Assembly: GCA_049115735.1 (NCBI GenBank)
Contig: JAGDZP010000026.1
Location: 1-64,000, forward strand
DNA: 64,000 nucleotides
DNA from: CAXBNB01 sp049115735
GTDB lineage: Bacteria > Bacteroidota > Bacteroidia > Cytophagales > Cyclobacteriaceae
Direction: 5' to 3'
In this document: one piece after another, positions 61,860 through 64,000 of the stretch
Position numbering within the stretch: position 1 is the first letter of the stretch
How the letters are laid out: each line of letters begins with the position of its first letter
The notes under the pieces: model-generated
Database searches by the model: none
What the model saw: only the letters and a program-made list of their open reading frames with translations
What the model was told of the DNA's origin: nothing
Program-made: the position numbers and the translations under genes

Positions 61860-62861
61860 ATGAACATACTTATCACAGGAGCCAGTGGTTTTATTGGTGG
61901 TTTTATTGTAGAGGAGGCCCTGGAAAAAGACATGACTGTATTTGCTGCTGTCAGAAAAACCAGCAATAAGCAATACCTGACTAATCCTCGGATCAATTTC
62001 GTTGAAATCAACTTTGGTGATAAAGAGAATTTGACCCAGCAGCTGGTTCAATTTAGAAAGGATCAAGGCGAAATCGATTATGTGATACACAATGCGGGTG
62101 TCACTAAAGTGCTATCTCCATCAGAATATGAAAGGGTCAATTTTCAGTTCACACAAAATTTTGTTGAGGCAATAAAAGAATCAGGTCATTCACTGACAAA
62201 GTTTGTTTATATCAGCAGTATGGCTGCCTCAGGTCCGGGGAAGCCGAATACAGATATTCCGATAAAAACTACAGATACAAATTCGCCAGTTACAGAATAT
62301 GGCAGAAGCAAGTTGAGAACTGAGGAGTACCTCCAATCCACAGAGAATTTTCCTTATATAGTTCTCCGACCTCCTGCTGTATTTGGGCCCAGAGATGCGG
62401 ACATGTTTAGCTTTTTTCAACTTATTAAAAATAAACTTGAACTTTACATAGGGACCCACACACAATATTTGTCATTCATATATGTGAAGGACTTGGCCGC
62501 CGCAATCATACACGCAGCATTGAGCTCTGTTCGGGAAAAAACATATTTTATTTCTGATAATAAAAGCTACACTAATTTGATTTTTAGCTCTGTCATAAAG
62601 CACAGGATGGAGAAAAAGACTTTTGTTATTAAATTGCCGCTGTTTTTAGTCAAAATAGTTGCTTTCATATCGGAAAACGTAGGGAAACTGACCAAAACAC
62701 CGTCACCTCTCAACGTAGACAAGATTAATGAATTAAGGTGTAGTAATTGGCTCTGCGATTCAAGTGAATTTTACAAAGAAACAGGATTTGAAACTCAGTA
62801 TTCTCTGGAACAGGGGATTCAGGAAACAATTGATTGGTATAAAAAAGAGAATTGGTTATAA
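61860..62861 (+). CDS. NAD-dependent epimerase/dehydratase family protein (candidate ceramide/ketosphinganine reductase, CerR-like)
   Basis: A 333-residue extended SDR. It has the Rossmann motif GASGFIGG (7-14), HNAGVTK, the catalytic Ser region YISSMAASGPG, YGRSK (YxxxK), and RPPAVFGPRD. These features are those of the epimerase-type reductase found with SPT and ceramide synthase in Caulobacter (CerR), which reduces the 3-keto group of the sphingoid base or ceramide. The neighbouring genes support this; sugar epimerase activity cannot be excluded. It is followed by the inositol-phosphate synthase gene after only 20 bp. Confidence 0.82.
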   Translation: MNILITGASGFIGGFIVEEALEKDMTVFAAVRKTSNKQYLTNPRINFVEINFGDKENLTQQLVQFRKDQGEIDYVIHNAGVTKVLSPSEYERVNFQFTQNFVEAIKESGHSLTKFVYISSMAASGPGKPNTDIPIKTTDTNSPVTEYGRSKLRTEEYLQSTENFPYIVLRPPAVFGPRDADMFSFFQLIKNKLELYIGTHTQYLSFIYVKDLAAAIIHAALSSVREKTYFISDNKSYTNLIFSSVIKHRMEKKTFVIKLPLFLVKIVAFISENVGKLTKTPSPLNVDKINELRCSNWLCDSSEFYKETGFETQYSLEQGIQETIDWYKKENWL

Positions 62862-62881
62862 TTAAATTAAACAGAATTTAA

Positions 62882-64000
62882 ATGTCAACAAAAGCGAATA
62901 TTCAAGCTCCGACCGGCAAACTTGCCATACTGACTCCAGGTATGGGAGCTGTGTCCACTACTTTCATGGCAGGTGTAATTGCCGTTAGAAAAGGACTTTC
63001 AAAACCTATTGGTTCACTCACCCAAATGGGTACCATCAGATTAGGAAAAAGAACAGATGATAGAAACCCTCTCATAAAAGACTTTGTTCCCTTAGCAGGA
63101 CTTGGAGATGTTGAGTTTGGTGGATGGGATTTGTTCGAAGATAATGCTTACGAAGCTGCTTTGAATGCAGGAGTATTAGACAAAGACCTTTTGAATCAAA
63201 TCAAAGATGAGCTAGAGCAGATCCAGCCGATGAAGGCTGTTTTTGACAAAGAATACGTTAAAAAACTTGATGGGCCAAATGTGAAAAGTGGTGCCACAAA
63301 AATGGAGTTGGCTGAAGCCGTAATGGCGGACATTGAGAACTTCAAAAAAGAAAACGGTTGTGACAGAGCGGTAATGGTTTGGTGTGGATCAACAGAAATC
63401 TACATTGAAGAAAGTGATGTGCATGCTTCTATCGAGAGTCTTGAGGAAGGATTGAGAAACAACCATCCAGACATAGCTCCAAGTATGATATACGCCTATG
63501 CTGCTGTAAAAACAGGCACTCCTTATGCAAATGGTGCGCCTAACTTGTCTTGTGATGTTGACGGCATGGTAGAGCTGGCTAAAAAGGAAAACTGTCCGAT
63601 TGCTGGCAAGGACTTCAAGACAGGCCAGACCTTAATGAAGACTATTCTCGCACCTGGCTTCAAAGTAAGATCATTGGGAATTGACGGCTGGTTCTCTACC
63701 AACATACTAGGAAACAGAGATGGCGAAGTATTGGATGATCCGGACAACTTTAAGACTAAGGAAGTATCTAAGCTTGGTGTACTGGAAGAAATCCTTGAAC
63801 CAGAGCTTCACCCTGACCTGTACAACGACCTTTATCACAAAGTAAGGATCAACTACTACCCACCACGTGGTGATGACAAAGAAGGCTGGGACAACATAGA
63901 CATCAAAGGATGGCTAGGATACAAAATGCAGGTAAAAGTAGACTTCTTATGTAAGGACTCTATTCTTGCTGCACCTCTAGTGCTTGACCTAGCTCTGTTC
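62882..64000 (+). CDS. myo-inositol-1(3)-phosphate synthase (5' part; runs off the window)
   Basis: The frame is open from the ATG at 62882 to the end of the window (373 codons). Residues include LAILTPGMGAVSTTFMAGV (NAD-binding Gly-rich part), GTIRLGKRTDD, MVWCGSTEIY, PSMIYAYAAVKTGTPYANG, AGKDFKTGQTLMKTILAPG, GWFSTNILGNRDG and DIKGWLGYKMQVKVDF, all typical of this enzyme. It isomerises glucose-6-phosphate to inositol phosphate with NAD. Here it would supply inositol phosphate for phosphatidylinositol phosphate and so for inositol sphingolipids. The gene lies 20 bp after the reductase, almost certainly on the same transcript. The last part of the protein is beyond the window. Confidence 0.93.
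   Translation, partial: MSTKANIQAPTGKLAILTPGMGAVSTTFMAGVIAVRKGLSKPIGSLTQMGTIRLGKRTDDRNPLIKDFVPLAGLGDVEFGGWDLFEDNAYEAALNAGVLDKDLLNQIKDELEQIQPMKAVFDKEYVKKLDGPNVKSGATKMELAEAVMADIENFKKENGCDRAVMVWCGSTEIYIEESDVHASIESLEEGLRNNHPDIAPSMIYAYAAVKTGTPYANGAPNLSCDVDGMVELAKKENCPIAGKDFKTGQTLMKTILAPGFKVRSLGIDGWFSTNILGNRDGEVLDDPDNFKTKEVSKLGVLEEILEPELHPDLYNDLYHKVRINYYPPRGDDKEGWDNIDIKGWLGYKMQVKVDFLCKDSILAAPLVLDLALF

Noticed and set aside
1..64000. Mobile elements, CRISPR arrays, tRNA or rRNA genes
   Set aside because: I looked for transposase-like frames, regular short repeats and cloverleaf-type sequences and found none that I could support.

Overview
The window reads as a chromosome segment of a member of the Bacteroidota, most likely the class Cytophagia (a free-living, aerobic, possibly marine Cytophagales). 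The evidence is an alternative complex III/cytochrome oxidase operon, DUF families largely confined to the phylum (DUF3109, DUF2911, DUF4833, DUF5686, DUF6428), a bacteroidetal long-form IspG, an inositol-sphingolipid locus, promoter elements of the Bacteroidota type (TTG, about 19 bp, TAnnTTTG), and few Shine-Dalgarno sequences. I see no tRNA, rRNA, CRISPR array, insertion sequence or prophage. The sequence is a scaffold: two Ns at 33885-33886 mark a contig join inside a cytochrome oxidase gene.

Layout. 1-7.3 kb: the tail of an unknown gene, a small protein, an MFS transporter/DUF3109/Rrf2-regulator run, a TonB protein with a strong terminator, and a response regulator/propeller histidine kinase pair. 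7.4-9.1 kb: a DUF2911 protein, then a DUF6428 gene and an ArsN1-type acetyltransferase behind two matching palindromes, which looks like an orphan arsenic-related unit. 9-24.1 kb: housekeeping and envelope genes (RarA, lipoprotein, a large DUF5060 glycosidase-like protein, IspG, zinc metalloprotease, SDR, MlaE/MlaF, two small barrel proteins). 24.2-31.5 kb: a giant outer-membrane barrel-like protein and a very large NtrY-like sensor kinase.

31.6-48.3 kb, all on the minus strand: an aerobic respiration locus. Transcription runs from a textbook promoter at 48348-48380 through actABCDEF (alternative complex III), coxB, coxA, ctaA (heme A synthase), ctaB (heme O synthase), two subunit III genes and subunit IV, to a strong terminator at 33415-33443. 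A second run beyond it carries a SCO-like protein, DUF420, a small CxxC membrane protein and DUF983, probably assembly or accessory factors.

48.8-53.0 kb: a PadR regulator coupled to a membrane-anchored M23 peptidase, with a palindrome sitting inside its promoter; a serine hydrolase; and an ACT-domain-like protein divergent from lysA.

53.5-64 kb: a DUF5686 outer-membrane protein, followed by what I consider the most interesting part of the window, a locus that looks like a pathway for inositol phosphoryl-sphingolipids. It contains a CDP-alcohol phosphatidyltransferase, a DUF4833 protein, an FA2H-like fatty-acid hydroxylase, an Aur1-like PAP2 enzyme (candidate inositol-phosphorylceramide synthase), a GNAT-fold acyltransferase (candidate ceramide synthase), serine palmitoyltransferase, an NAD-dependent epimerase-type reductase (candidate CerR) and myo-inositol-phosphate synthase, which runs off the window end. 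Together these could make the sphingoid base, acylate, reduce and hydroxylate it, make inositol phosphate, load it on a phospholipid carrier and transfer it to ceramide. Functions are inferred from sequence motifs and neighbourhood only.
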